DNA of 64,000 nt from an uncultured Algibacter sp. (lineage in GTDB: Bacteria > Bacteroidota > Bacteroidia > Flavobacteriales > Flavobacteriaceae): assembly GCA_947499935.1 (NCBI GenBank), contig CANMQH010000005.1, forward strand, positions 62,001 to 126,000, in the 5' to 3' direction. The notes under the pieces were generated by a model that was not told the origin of the DNA, searched no databases, and saw only the letters and a list, made by a program, of their open reading frames with translations. Position 1 is the stretch's first letter, and each line of letters starts with the position of its first letter. A program made the translations under genes and the position numbers. Below, piece after piece: positions 55,927-64,000 of this stretch.

Positions 55927-57021
55927 ATGAGCGAGACTAAACACAATTGGACCAAAGAAGAGATTCTAGACATATATAACACACCTTTGATGGAGCTACT
56001 TTACAAAGCAGCTACTATTCATAGAAAAAGTCATAATCCTAATGTTGTACAAGTATCAACGTTATTATCTATTAAAACTGGTGGTTGTAGTGAAGATTGT
56101 GGCTATTGCCCACAAGCAGCACGTTATCACACAGCAGTAGAAGGCAATGATTTAATGAGTGTTCAGCAAGTTAAAGCACAAGCTTTACGCGCAAAATCTA
56201 CAGGGAGTTCACGTGTTTGTATGGGAGCTGCTTGGAGAAATGTAAAAGATGGCGAAGAGTTTGATCAAGTTTTGGAAATGGTGCGTACCATTAATAAGTT
56301 AGACATGGAGGTTTGTTGCACACTGGGTATGATTACCGAAAACCAAGCACAACGCTTGGCAGAGGCTGGTTTATATGCTTATAATCATAATTTAGATTCT
56401 TCGGAAGAATATTATAAAGAAGTTATTTCTACTCGAGGTTACCAAGATCGATTAGATACCATTGATAATGTTAGAAAAACCAACGTCACCGTTTGTAGCG
56501 GTGGTATTATTGGTATGGGTGAAAATATAGAAGATCGCGCAGGTATGCTGGTAGCACTTTCTACATTAAATCCACAACCAGAATCTACGCCAATAAACGC
56601 TTTAGTTGCCGTTGAGGGTACACCGTTAGAAGACCAAAAGCCAGTTTCTATTTGGGATATGATTCGTATGGTTGCTACAACACGTATTGTAATGCCCGAA
56701 ACCCAAGTGCGTTTAAGTGCTGGTAGAACCCAAATGACTAGAGAAGGGCAAGCTATGTGCTTTTTTGCTGGTGCTAATTCTATTTTTGCTGGTGATAAAT
56801 TATTGACCACACCTAATCCTGATGTTAATGAAGACATGAAAATGTTTGAGTTGTTGGGCTTAAACCCTCAAAAACCATTTACAAAAAAGGTACAACCACA
56901 AACCGTTGAAGCTCCGGAGTCTCAATTTGAAGCTCTTGGAGAAAAACCAAAATGGACTCGACCAGACCATAAAATTGAGCGTAACGAAGTCGCTAAAGAA
57001 AAAGCTAAGACTTTAAAGTAG
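55927..57021 (+). CDS. bioB: biotin synthase
   Basis: Radical-SAM enzyme that inserts sulfur into dethiobiotin. 364 residues from the ATG at 55927. The radical-SAM cluster is bound by Cys54, Cys58 and Cys61 in GGCSEDCGYCPQ. RVCMGAAWR, CCTLGMITE, YNHNLDSSEEYY, the Cys of VCSGGIIGMGE and RLSAGRTQM (Arg ligand of the 2Fe-2S cluster) are all present. The C-terminus (about 330-364) is an extra charged tail. It stands apart from bioF/D/A but in the same orientation. Confidence 0.96.
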   Translation: MSETKHNWTKEEILDIYNTPLMELLYKAATIHRKSHNPNVVQVSTLLSIKTGGCSEDCGYCPQAARYHTAVEGNDLMSVQQVKAQALRAKSTGSSRVCMGAAWRNVKDGEEFDQVLEMVRTINKLDMEVCCTLGMITENQAQRLAEAGLYAYNHNLDSSEEYYKEVISTRGYQDRLDTIDNVRKTNVTVCSGGIIGMGENIEDRAGMLVALSTLNPQPESTPINALVAVEGTPLEDQKPVSIWDMIRMVATTRIVMPETQVRLSAGRTQMTREGQAMCFFAGANSIFAGDKLLTTPNPDVNEDMKMFELLGLNPQKPFTKKVQPQTVEAPESQFEALGEKPKWTRPDHKIERNEVAKEKAKTLK

Positions 57022-57065
57022 AGTTCTGTTTTTTGTTTTAAGACTTAAACCTTGCAAGTAAGCCC

Positions 57066-57176
57066 GCGTTAGGGATTGAGGCATTTGTTGAAGCTCTTTT
57101 TGTGTTGTTGCACCTATGCAACACAAAAAAGCGACTGCCGGAAAGCCCGACACCGACGTTAGGAGGTGTAACGCCC
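57066..57176 (-). repeat. conserved-end intergenic repeat, copy 2 (inverted)
   Basis: On the minus strand it begins GGGCGTTACACCTCCTAA and GTCGGTGTCGGGCTTT and ends CAATCCCTAACGC, matching copy 1 at 51192. Its centre holds a hairpin (57093-57107 with 57119-57132, stem CTTTTTGTGTTG). This is a REP-like structure. Confidence 0.75.
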
Positions 57177-57187
57177 AAAATTGTATT

Positions 57188-57216
57188 TTGCATATCATAA
57201 CGTTTTATTAACTTTG
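57188..57216 (+). promoter_or_regulatory. promoter of the cupin/JmjC gene
   Basis: TTG (57188-57190), an 18-nt spacer and TAACTTTG (57209-57216), a perfect -7 box, 21 nt before the TTG start codon. Confidence 0.65.
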
Positions 57217-57237
57217 GCTTTATAAATTTATTTTCTT

Positions 57238-58098
57238 TTGAAACTTAATCTTCAAGATATTCCGCGCGTAAAAACAATTACTAAAACGGATTTTTTAAAA
57301 CACTACTTTAAGCCGCAAAAACCTGTGGTTATTGAGCGTTTTATTGAAGATTGGCCCGCCTATACAACATGGAATTTAGATTACATGAAGGCTGTTGGTG
57401 GCGATATTACAGTACCACTTTACGATGATCGCCCTGTGGATTACAAAGATGGATTTAACGAGCCGCATGCCAAAATGAAATTAGGTGATTACGTTGATTT
57501 ATTAAAGCGAGAACCTACAAAATTTCGTATTTTTTTATGGAATGCCTTAAAGGAAATACCCAAATTACAAAATGATTTTACTTTTCCTGATTTTGGTTTG
57601 CGCCTAATGAAGGGCATCCCCATGCTGTTTTTTGGCGGAAAAAATTCGCATACATTTATGCACTATGATATTGATTTAGCTAATATTTTTCATTTTCATT
57701 TTGAAGGGACTAAAGACATTATTTTGTTTGACCAAAAGCAGAATGATTACCTGTATAAAATTCCGCATTCGTTAATTACTAGGGAAGATATTAATTTTAA
57801 GGATCCAGATTTCACGAAGTGGCCCATGCTAAAAAAAGCTAAAGGTTTTAAAACAAAGCTTAATCATGGCGAAGTATTGTACATTCCTGAAGGTTATTGG
57901 CATTATATGCATTATGTTACACCAGGTTTTTCTATGAGTTTACGCGCTATTGCAAGAAACCCTAAAAACTTAGGTAAAGCGTTTTACAATGTATTAATTA
58001 TGCGTAATTACGATAATGTTATGAGACGCATAAAAGGCCAGAAATGGATTGATTGGAAAAATAAAGAAGCGATTATAAGAACACATAAAGAAGTATAA
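57238..58098 (+). CDS. cupin-like / JmjC-type oxygenase
   Basis: Protein of 286 residues of the cupin_8/JmjC class of Fe(II)/2-oxoglutarate oxygenases. KPVVIERFIEDWPAYTTWNLDYM is the usual N-terminal block; the facial triad is probably HYD in FMHYDIDL (about 141-143) and the His of IPEGYWHYMHYV (about 222). Substrate unknown; relatives hydroxylate protein or tRNA. The start must be TTG at 57238, as an in-frame TAA precedes it by 12 nt. Confidence 0.85.
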   Translation: MKLNLQDIPRVKTITKTDFLKHYFKPQKPVVIERFIEDWPAYTTWNLDYMKAVGGDITVPLYDDRPVDYKDGFNEPHAKMKLGDYVDLLKREPTKFRIFLWNALKEIPKLQNDFTFPDFGLRLMKGIPMLFFGGKNSHTFMHYDIDLANIFHFHFEGTKDIILFDQKQNDYLYKIPHSLITREDINFKDPDFTKWPMLKKAKGFKTKLNHGEVLYIPEGYWHYMHYVTPGFSMSLRAIARNPKNLGKAFYNVLIMRNYDNVMRRIKGQKWIDWKNKEAIIRTHKEV

Positions 58099-58146
58099 AA
58101 AATGGTACAAAAATCATTTTTTTATACAATTGTAAGAAACTTATAA

Positions 58147-58154
58147 TATATTTG
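58147..58154 (+). promoter_or_regulatory. -7 box of small beta-barrel gene
   Basis: TATATTTG, a perfect match, 25 nt before the ATG at 58180. Confidence 0.5.
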
Positions 58155-58179
58155 CCCACATAAATTTTAAACCCAAATT

Positions 58180-58695
58180 ATGAAAAATTTAGTTTTACTT
58201 TTAAGCATATTAAGTATTTCGTTTGTTAATTCTCAGGCTTATACTGGCAAAAATGACAATAAATTTCAAGTTGGTGCTAACTTTCAAGAAAACGGATCTG
58301 GACTTAATCTTAGTTATGACTTTGGTATTGGCGAAAACATTTCTGTAGGATTATCGGGCACATACCTTTTAGGTGTTGATGATGCATTAAAAAATAACGC
58401 TAATGACGATTTAGATGCTGAGTTTGATAACCGTTTTGATGTTAGAGCTAGATTTAATGCGCATCTAGGAAATGTTATAAATATTGATGATAATTTTGAT
58501 TTATACCCTGGTTTAAGTCTTGGTCTTAAAAACTTTGGAGGCCATTTAGGAGCGCGTTATTTTTTTACTGATGGCTTTGGTGTTTATACAGAGTTAAATG
58601 TACCGTTTGCAAAATACAAATCGGAGTCACTAACACCAGCAGAAACCTTACACAATCAATTTACAATTAATATAGGAGCTTCGTTTAATTTATAG
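58180..58695 (+). CDS. small outer-membrane beta-barrel protein (DUF6646-like)
   Basis: Protein of 171 residues with a signal peptide (MKNLVLLLSILSISFVNSQ). The mature part has eight or so amphipathic strands (FQVGANFQEN, GLNLSYDFGIG, ISVGLSGTYLLGV, DVRARFNAHLG, LYPGLSLGL, GGHLGARYFF, GVYTELNVPF, FTINIGASFNL) and ends in Leu after a beta-signal pattern, as in small outer-membrane barrels. Function unknown; likely the flavobacterial DUF6646 family. Confidence 0.75.
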   Translation: MKNLVLLLSILSISFVNSQAYTGKNDNKFQVGANFQENGSGLNLSYDFGIGENISVGLSGTYLLGVDDALKNNANDDLDAEFDNRFDVRARFNAHLGNVINIDDNFDLYPGLSLGLKNFGGHLGARYFFTDGFGVYTELNVPFAKYKSESLTPAETLHNQFTINIGASFNL

Positions 58696-58718
58696 AAACA
58701 CATATCTTATAATAATTT

Positions 58719-58752
58719 GAGGTGAAAGACTAACCGTTTTTCACCTCTTTTT
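58719..58752 (+). terminator. rho-independent terminator after small beta-barrel gene
   Basis: Arms GAGGTGAAA (58719-58727) and TTTCACCTC (58739-58747) with an 11-nt loop and TTTTT. The recX stop follows at 58757 on the other strand. Confidence 0.8.
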
Positions 58753-58756
58753 GCTT

Positions 58757-59230
58757 TTATAAAATTAATTCGTTTGCTTTATCATATACCAAATGAGATT
58801 CCCAACCTCTGTAAATTAAGTAATCAATTAATTTCTTCCGTTTTTTATAAACGTTTGTTTCTTTAATAGTATTAACCTTTTTGTTAGCTAAATCATTAAA
58901 AATATCCATATACTCGGCATCATCTAATGCTTCAAGTGCTTGGTTTATATTAACTTTACCAATATCTTTTTTCTTTAACTCGAAAGTTATTCGGCGTCGC
59001 CCCCAATGTTTTATCCTAAGTTTACCACTTGCAAATGCTTTAGCAAAACGGGCTTCATTTAAAAAATTATGCTCTAAAAGATAGACTATAATAACATCGA
59101 TAGCCTCGGGTATCATGTACATGGTTTCTAACTTTTGCCTAACTTCTTTGTGGCAACGTTCTTGATACGCACAATAATGTTCTAATTTTTTTGTAGCGTC
59201 TTGTACTGTATATGTTTTTTTGGTTTGCAT
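58757..59230 (-). CDS. recX: regulatory protein RecX
   Basis: Modulator of RecA filament activity, 157 residues. Three-helix repeats are visible: KLEHYCAYQERCHKEVRQKL, YLLEHNFLNEARFAKAFASGKLRIKHWGRRRITFELKKKDI and KKRKKLIDYLIYRGWESHLVYDK. Length and the GRRRI motif are typical. Confidence 0.9.
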   Translation of the reverse strand: MQTKKTYTVQDATKKLEHYCAYQERCHKEVRQKLETMYMIPEAIDVIIVYLLEHNFLNEARFAKAFASGKLRIKHWGRRRITFELKKKDIGKVNINQALEALDDAEYMDIFNDLANKKVNTIKETNVYKKRKKLIDYLIYRGWESHLVYDKANELIL

Positions 59231-59237
59231 AGCCAGC

Positions 59238-59245
59238 CAAAAGTA
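59238..59245 (-). promoter_or_regulatory. -7 box of recX
   Basis: On the minus strand TACTTTTG is a perfect -7 box ending 7 nt before the recX ATG, so the transcript has almost no leader. Confidence 0.45.
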
Positions 59246-59389
59246 ATAATGATTAATGAATTTTAAAATTTAAAATCTTTTATATATTCAAAGACCTTAG
59301 GCACCAAACATGTAAAACTAAATCAAAATGATTAAAAAAGAGTATTTGCTTACAAAAACAGTTGATTAGTTATTTTTTCTTTATATTTT

Positions 59390-59494
59390 CGACGTACTAC
59401 AGTAGTGATTTTTTTATAACCTATTGATTTAGCCTACTTTTACAATACAATATATTTGTATCTTATAAATTTATTTTCGCTTAAAAAGTCTACG
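59390..59494 (+). repeat. duplicated upstream region, copy 1 (with -7 box)
   Basis: About 100 nt that align almost end to end with 62459-62562. Shared blocks include TTTTTTATAAC, TTTACA, AATATATTT and TATAAATTTATTTT followed by CGCTTAAAA. TATATTTG at 59451-59458 is a perfect -7 box. Confidence 0.75.
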
Positions 59495-62413
59495 ATGAAA
59501 AAAATTATCTCGAAAAAGCATCTTACTTTACTAGTTCTATTTCTAAACTTATCCATTTTAGGTTTTAGTCAAAGTATTTTTACTAATAATATTGATGGAG
59601 CAAATCCTAATAACTTCAACCCTTTTACAAATGGGCAAATTATAAACCCCAATATTAGTGTTTCTGGAATTGGAAGAGGACCTGGTATAGGGGGTAATAA
59701 TGCAGGTAACAGATATAATGCCAATAGTTGGAATACTCCAGCATTAGATCCAACTGCTTATTTTGAATTTACAATAACTCCCGACTCTGGATTTGAAATT
59801 GATTTTACAAGTTTTGAATATACATCCCAGCGAAGTAATGCCAGTATTTCAAATTTTGCATTCAGATCTAGTGTTGATGGGTTTACCTCTGATATAGGCA
59901 CACCTACATTTAATGGCACAACAATAGACTTATCAGCAGCAGCGTATCAAAACATTACATCTGCTATAACGTTTAGGTTTTATGCTTGGGGAGCAGGTGA
60001 TTTCAGGAATACTTTTAGTATAAACGATTTTACTTTTCATGCAAATCCATTATCAACAGGAAGTGTCGTAATAACCGGAATTAACTCTGATAATATGGCT
60101 CATGATGAGTTTTCTTTTGTAGTTTTAGAAGATATAGAAGAAGGTACTATTATAAGTTTTACCGACAAAGGTTGGCAAACCACTGGTAATTTTAGAGGAG
60201 GTTCTCCTGAGGGTGTTTTAGAATGGCGAGCTCCAGCAGGTGGTATACTCTGTGGTACCGAAATAATAATTATAGGCACAGGACCTGTTTTTACAAACTC
60301 AACCGTTTATGCTGCAAATGTGGGCACAGTAATTGAATCTGACAATGGATTTGGATTCAGCCCTAACGAGGATCAACTTATTGCTTTTCAAGGGCCCTTT
60401 AATTCCCCTACGCTATTATATGCCATACAATTTGGGCCAAGTTCTACAGGTTGGAATGCTAATGCAACTAGTACTGCTACTAGTTCCATTCCTACTCCAG
60501 CTAATGGTGGCAATCTGGTAGATGGTGTTACAGCTATTTACATGGGCGCTTTTGTAAGTGGCAACTACAACTGTGCTGTAACCGCAGGTCTAGACTTAAT
60601 ACGAACAGCAGTAGCTGATGTCGTTACCAATTGGGTACGTCAAGCCAGTAATATCTCTCCTCTAGGAGGATGTAGTTATAATTGCTGCCCTGCAACAACA
60701 TGGGATGGCGTAAGCTGGAGCCCAATTGCTACTCCAACTATTAATACTATTGCCATTATTAACGATGATTACAACACAGGAAATGGCGGTATTGAAACCA
60801 GTTTTAGTGCCTGTGAATTAATTGTAAATACAGGTTTTTCTTTAACAGTTGCTAATAATACTTTTGTTGAAGTAGAAAATAATACTGTTATAGATGGTAG
60901 TTTAATTGTTGAAACCCAAGGTAACTTTGTACAGAACGATGATACTGGCACATTTACTAACAACGGCACTTCCCAAGTTGTAAAAACACCTGTATCTACA
61001 GGGAGTTTAGAATACACGTATTGGGGAACTCCTGTGGTAAATGCTATGGCTGGTACTCTGGGTACAGGTGATCGTTTTTGGTATAATAGTGCTAACTATT
61101 TGGATACCATGATAGAAATTGCAAATACAGGCACATTTGAAGTCACTTCAGGACAAGATGATATTGACGACAATGGAGACGATTGGCAAGTATTACCAGC
61201 GACCGATATTTTAACACCTGGTGTTGGATACGCCGCTACAGGCTCGGCTACGGACAGAACTTTTACAGGTCAATTTAATAATAGTAATATTACTGCACCC
61301 ATAATTATTAATAGCGAAGCTGCCGATAATGATTGGAATCTTTTAGGAAATCCTTATCCTGGTGCTTTAGATTTTGACGCCTTTTTTGCGGCTAACAATA
61401 CCGTGGTTGGTGGTGTTGCTTATTTTTGGTCACACAATACTGCTGCAGATAGTAATGCCAGTGGTAATGAAGGTATGAATTTTTCGCAAAACGATTATGC
61501 CATGTATGCCTCTGGTGCAGGAGGAGGCACTGCTGCTATTAGTGGTGGCCCTACACCAAACCAATATATACCTTCTGGGCAAGGTTTTTTTATAATAGGT
61601 CTGGCTAACGGTAATGTTACCTATACCAACGCTATGCGCGTTGCAGACGCTACAAGTAATTCATTATTTTTCAAAAATACGCGTTCTAAAAAAACAGTAA
61701 AAAACGATAATGCTAATAGACTATGGCTTAACCTAACTTCGGATAATGGTTTGTTTAATCAAGCGCTTGTTGCTTACGTTGATAATGCTACAAATGGTAA
61801 TGATGGTTTAGCTTTTGATGCTCCTAGAAACTTATCTACAACAGGCTCTGCAATACTTTATACCACAATTCCTGAAGAAAGCAAAATGTATGCTATACAA
61901 GGAAAGGCTAAATCTAGCCTTAACCCAGATGAAGTTATAAACTTTGGCTTTAAAACAACTATAGATACACCTACGCTTTACAAACTTTCTGTAGCAAAAT
62001 TTGAAGGCGATTTTTTAAGTTCTAATACCATTTTTGTAAAAGACAATTTACTTGATACCATGCATAATTTATCAAGTTCAGACTATACATTTACTTCGGA
62101 AACAGGAGAGTTTAACGAACGTTTTCAAATTGTGTTTAATGCTAATGCGCTTTCAAATAATGATTTTACTCAAATAGAGCGTAGCATTAAAATCGTTGAA
62201 CTGGAAAACGATGATGTTAGATTTACATCATCTAATAATATAACGATTAAGAGTGTTAGTATTTTTGACCTTTTAGGCAGGCAACTTTATAACTTTAAAG
62301 CAACTAATCGTATGGAAACTTATAAACTCTCTAACTTGAGCAGTACGGTTTATTTAGCCAAAGTAGAACTTGCTAATGGGGCAACAGTGACTAAAAAAAT
62401 GTTTAAAAAGTGA
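59495..62413 (+). CDS. large secreted protein with type IX sorting domain
   Basis: Protein of 972 residues from the ATG at 59495 (the TTG at 59456 lies in the -7 box). Signal peptide MKKIISKKHLTLLVLFLNLS to FSQ. Next a beta-sandwich (about 30-185), then a module with VVITGINSDNMAHDEFSFVVLEDI and IISFTDKGWQT (about 190-390), and a cysteine pair CSYNCCPATTWDG. A region about 400-700 has WGTPV and LLGNPYPGALDFDAF blocks common in flavobacterial secreted proteins. The C-terminus from about 895 (IKSVSIFDLLGRQLYNF, VYLAKVELANG, KKMFKK) is a type A type-IX secretion sorting domain. Cell-surface or secreted; function unknown. Confidence 0.88.
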   Translation: MKKIISKKHLTLLVLFLNLSILGFSQSIFTNNIDGANPNNFNPFTNGQIINPNISVSGIGRGPGIGGNNAGNRYNANSWNTPALDPTAYFEFTITPDSGFEIDFTSFEYTSQRSNASISNFAFRSSVDGFTSDIGTPTFNGTTIDLSAAAYQNITSAITFRFYAWGAGDFRNTFSINDFTFHANPLSTGSVVITGINSDNMAHDEFSFVVLEDIEEGTIISFTDKGWQTTGNFRGGSPEGVLEWRAPAGGILCGTEIIIIGTGPVFTNSTVYAANVGTVIESDNGFGFSPNEDQLIAFQGPFNSPTLLYAIQFGPSSTGWNANATSTATSSIPTPANGGNLVDGVTAIYMGAFVSGNYNCAVTAGLDLIRTAVADVVTNWVRQASNISPLGGCSYNCCPATTWDGVSWSPIATPTINTIAIINDDYNTGNGGIETSFSACELIVNTGFSLTVANNTFVEVENNTVIDGSLIVETQGNFVQNDDTGTFTNNGTSQVVKTPVSTGSLEYTYWGTPVVNAMAGTLGTGDRFWYNSANYLDTMIEIANTGTFEVTSGQDDIDDNGDDWQVLPATDILTPGVGYAATGSATDRTFTGQFNNSNITAPIIINSEAADNDWNLLGNPYPGALDFDAFFAANNTVVGGVAYFWSHNTAADSNASGNEGMNFSQNDYAMYASGAGGGTAAISGGPTPNQYIPSGQGFFIIGLANGNVTYTNAMRVADATSNSLFFKNTRSKKTVKNDNANRLWLNLTSDNGLFNQALVAYVDNATNGNDGLAFDAPRNLSTTGSAILYTTIPEESKMYAIQGKAKSSLNPDEVINFGFKTTIDTPTLYKLSVAKFEGDFLSSNTIFVKDNLLDTMHNLSSSDYTFTSETGEFNERFQIVFNANALSNNDFTQIERSIKIVELENDDVRFTSSNNITIKSVSIFDLLGRQLYNFKATNRMETYKLSNLSSTVYLAKVELANGATVTKKMFKK

Positions 62414-62458
62414 TATTTTACTTTCTAAAATGTGCTTATTTGTGATTTTTATTTAAAT

Positions 62459-62562
62459 TTTCGTTGTAATGCACTAATAGTTTTTTATAACTTACTGATA
62501 TAGCTTACCTTTACAGCCAATATATTTTTATTCTATAAATTTATTTTTCGCTTAAAAGTTAT
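62459..62562 (+). repeat. duplicated upstream region, copy 2
   Basis: Counterpart of 59390-59494 immediately before the second paralogue; the -7 box here is TATATTTT, having lost the final G. Confidence 0.75.
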
Positions 62563-64000
62563 ATGATGAAAAAAACTATACTCATTATCTTATTTGCTTT
62601 ATCTTTTAACACCAGTTTTGCACAAACTACACTTGTGGCAGGAGACATTGCTATAACTGGACACATAATGGCTCAAAGTGAATTCTCTTTTGTATTTCTT
62701 AGAGATATTACAACGGGTACAGTAATCAACTTTACAGATAGAGGTTGGTTGTCCGCAGGTGGTTTTAGAAATGAGGCTGCAGTAGAGGGTACGCTAACTT
62801 GGACAGCTGATACAGATTTACCTTGTGGCACAGAAATTATAATTACGGGTAACACTCCATTTTCGGCGACTCAAGGAACCGTTACAGAATCCGATGTTTT
62901 TCAATTAGAAGGAGAAACGGGTCCGATGAATCGTGATGGTGATCAAATCTTGGCTTATCAAGGCACAGATGCTGCACCAATATTTATATATGCATTAGAT
63001 TTTAACGGTAATACGAATAACTGGAATGGTAATGCTACTAACTCAAATAATTCTGCTATACCAGCAGGTTTAACTAATAATGCAAATGCTGTTTCTGTAA
63101 TTTCAAGAATTAATGGCAAATACGATTGTAGAATTTCGTATGTACCTGCAGACATACTCGCAGCTGTATCTACCAGGTCAAACTGGTTTACTAATGATAT
63201 AACTGACGTTACTAGCAATAATTTTATAGAATTAGGACTCTTATGTAACTACTCCTGTGCACCTCCAGTAATATTATCTACAGGAGATTTAGTCATAACA
63301 GGTTATAATACGGAAGACACAGAAGTTGATGAGTTTACTTTTGTGGTATTAACAGATATTGCTGAAGGAACTATTATAGGGTTTACAGACAAAGGATGGG
63401 ACTCAACCACAGGAGCATATAGGTCTGGTAATGCAGAAGGGTTTTTACAATGGAAAGTACCTCCAGGAGGAGTACCATGTGGCTCTGAAGTAAGAATATT
63501 TGCTGCTGCTCCTGGTTCTGGGATTAAGGATTACCTATCAAATTTTGGAACTGTAACAGAACCAGATGCAGGCTTCGGTTTTAACCCTAGAAATGATCAA
63601 ATTATTGCATTTTCGGGTTCATTTAACACCCCAACTAATGCTTATGCCATTATTTATGGTGATAATGATTGGAATGAAGCAACAAACGTTAGAACATCGG
63701 CAGTACCGCTTGGCTTAACTGACGGAACCGATGCTATATACTATGGTGATTTTGATTCTGGAATTTATGATTGCTCTACATCTATAGGTGATGCATTAAT
63801 TGCTTCTGAAGTTGCAGATCCTTTAAATTGGTCTTTACAGAAAGATATGGGTTCACAAACATTAGGCGGTTGTAATTACTCATGTTGCCCTGCAACAATG
63901 TGGGATGGTACTTCTTGGTCGCCTATAGCTATACCAGATATTAACACCACATTAATATTAGATGCTGACTACGCTACTGGTACCGTTACAAATCTTGAGG
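62563..64000 (+). CDS. second secreted paralogue, C-terminus outside window
   Basis: Frame open from ATG 62563 (a second ATG follows directly) to the window end, about 479 codons. Signal peptide MMKKTILIILFALSFNTSFA then QTT. It contains two copies of the module seen once in the preceding gene: GDIAITGHIMAQSEFSFVFL with INFTDRGW (about 26-200), and GDLVITGYNTEDTEVDEFTF with IIGFTDKGWDS (about 245-430). The CNYSCCPATMWDGTSWSPIA block then matches the preceding protein. A type IX sorting domain is expected beyond the window but not seen. Confidence 0.8.
   Translation, partial: MMKKTILIILFALSFNTSFAQTTLVAGDIAITGHIMAQSEFSFVFLRDITTGTVINFTDRGWLSAGGFRNEAAVEGTLTWTADTDLPCGTEIIITGNTPFSATQGTVTESDVFQLEGETGPMNRDGDQILAYQGTDAAPIFIYALDFNGNTNNWNGNATNSNNSAIPAGLTNNANAVSVISRINGKYDCRISYVPADILAAVSTRSNWFTNDITDVTSNNFIELGLLCNYSCAPPVILSTGDLVITGYNTEDTEVDEFTFVVLTDIAEGTIIGFTDKGWDSTTGAYRSGNAEGFLQWKVPPGGVPCGSEVRIFAAAPGSGIKDYLSNFGTVTEPDAGFGFNPRNDQIIAFSGSFNTPTNAYAIIYGDNDWNEATNVRTSAVPLGLTDGTDAIYYGDFDSGIYDCSTSIGDALIASEVADPLNWSLQKDMGSQTLGGCNYSCCPATMWDGTSWSPIAIPDINTTLILDADYATGTVTNLE

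Overview
The window looks like a chromosomal segment of a marine-type member of the Flavobacteriaceae (Bacteroidota). The evidence is AT-rich DNA, recurrent Bacteroidota -7 boxes (TAnnTTTG) just upstream of genes, a TonB-dependent receptor paired with an SGNH lipoprotein, lipoproteins with acidic residues after the lipobox Cys, proteins with type IX secretion sorting tails, and atpD-atpC standing apart from the rest of the ATP synthase genes. No rRNA, tRNA, CRISPR array, prophage or transposase gene was seen.

Layout. 1-7.4 kb: a truncated outer-membrane porin, then divergent gltB-gltD (glutamate synthase) ending in a clear terminator. 7.4-9.2 kb: repeat-rich spacer and a two-domain DUF302 lipoprotein. 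9.2-10.7 kb: an exported protein with five exact-length 29-residue helical repeats. 10.7-15.4 kb: fbp, a spermidine/thialysine-type acetyltransferase with lysC, and a fused OlsF-like aminolipid acyltransferase. 15.4-16.8 kb: an arsR-DUF6428-arsC operon without an efflux pump. 16.9-18.5 kb: two helix-rich small proteins and a DUF1801 protein. 18.6-23.4 kb (minus): panC-panD-flippase-like-hydrolase-like-radA. 23.6-28 kb (plus): GT5 glycogen-synthase-like protein, DUF4270 lipoprotein, glmS. 28.2-32.7 kb: TonB receptor and SGNH lipoprotein. 32.8-34.7 kb: atpD-atpC.

34.7-42.6 kb (minus) is the most system-like part. It holds, in transcription order, a sodium:solute symporter, speD (AdoMet decarboxylase), a voltage-gated-type potassium channel, DUF4178, a Ser/Arg-rich lipoprotein, a membrane spermidine-synthase-like protein, a GIDE-domain protein, LemA and a small membrane protein. 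Close packing suggests a single polyamine/ion-channel/envelope-stress module. 42.7-44.5 kb: umuC followed by umuD, the reverse of the usual order. 45-46.4 kb: two DUF2975 membrane proteins and an HTH regulator behind a three-copy operator-like repeat.

46.5-57 kb: a biotin locus (bioF, DUF2007, bioD, an antisense lipoprotein, bioA, a ketosynthase, then flotillin/NfeD and an M50-type protease, then bioB). Its right part is bracketed by an inverted pair of intergenic repeats. 57.2-59.2 kb: a JmjC/cupin-like protein, a small beta-barrel protein and recX. 59.4-64 kb: two tandem paralogous secreted proteins with duplicated upstream regions; the second runs off the window. Several genes must start with TTG or GTG because an in-frame stop leaves no ATG. 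All functional statements rest on reading motifs and lengths by eye; no database search was made.
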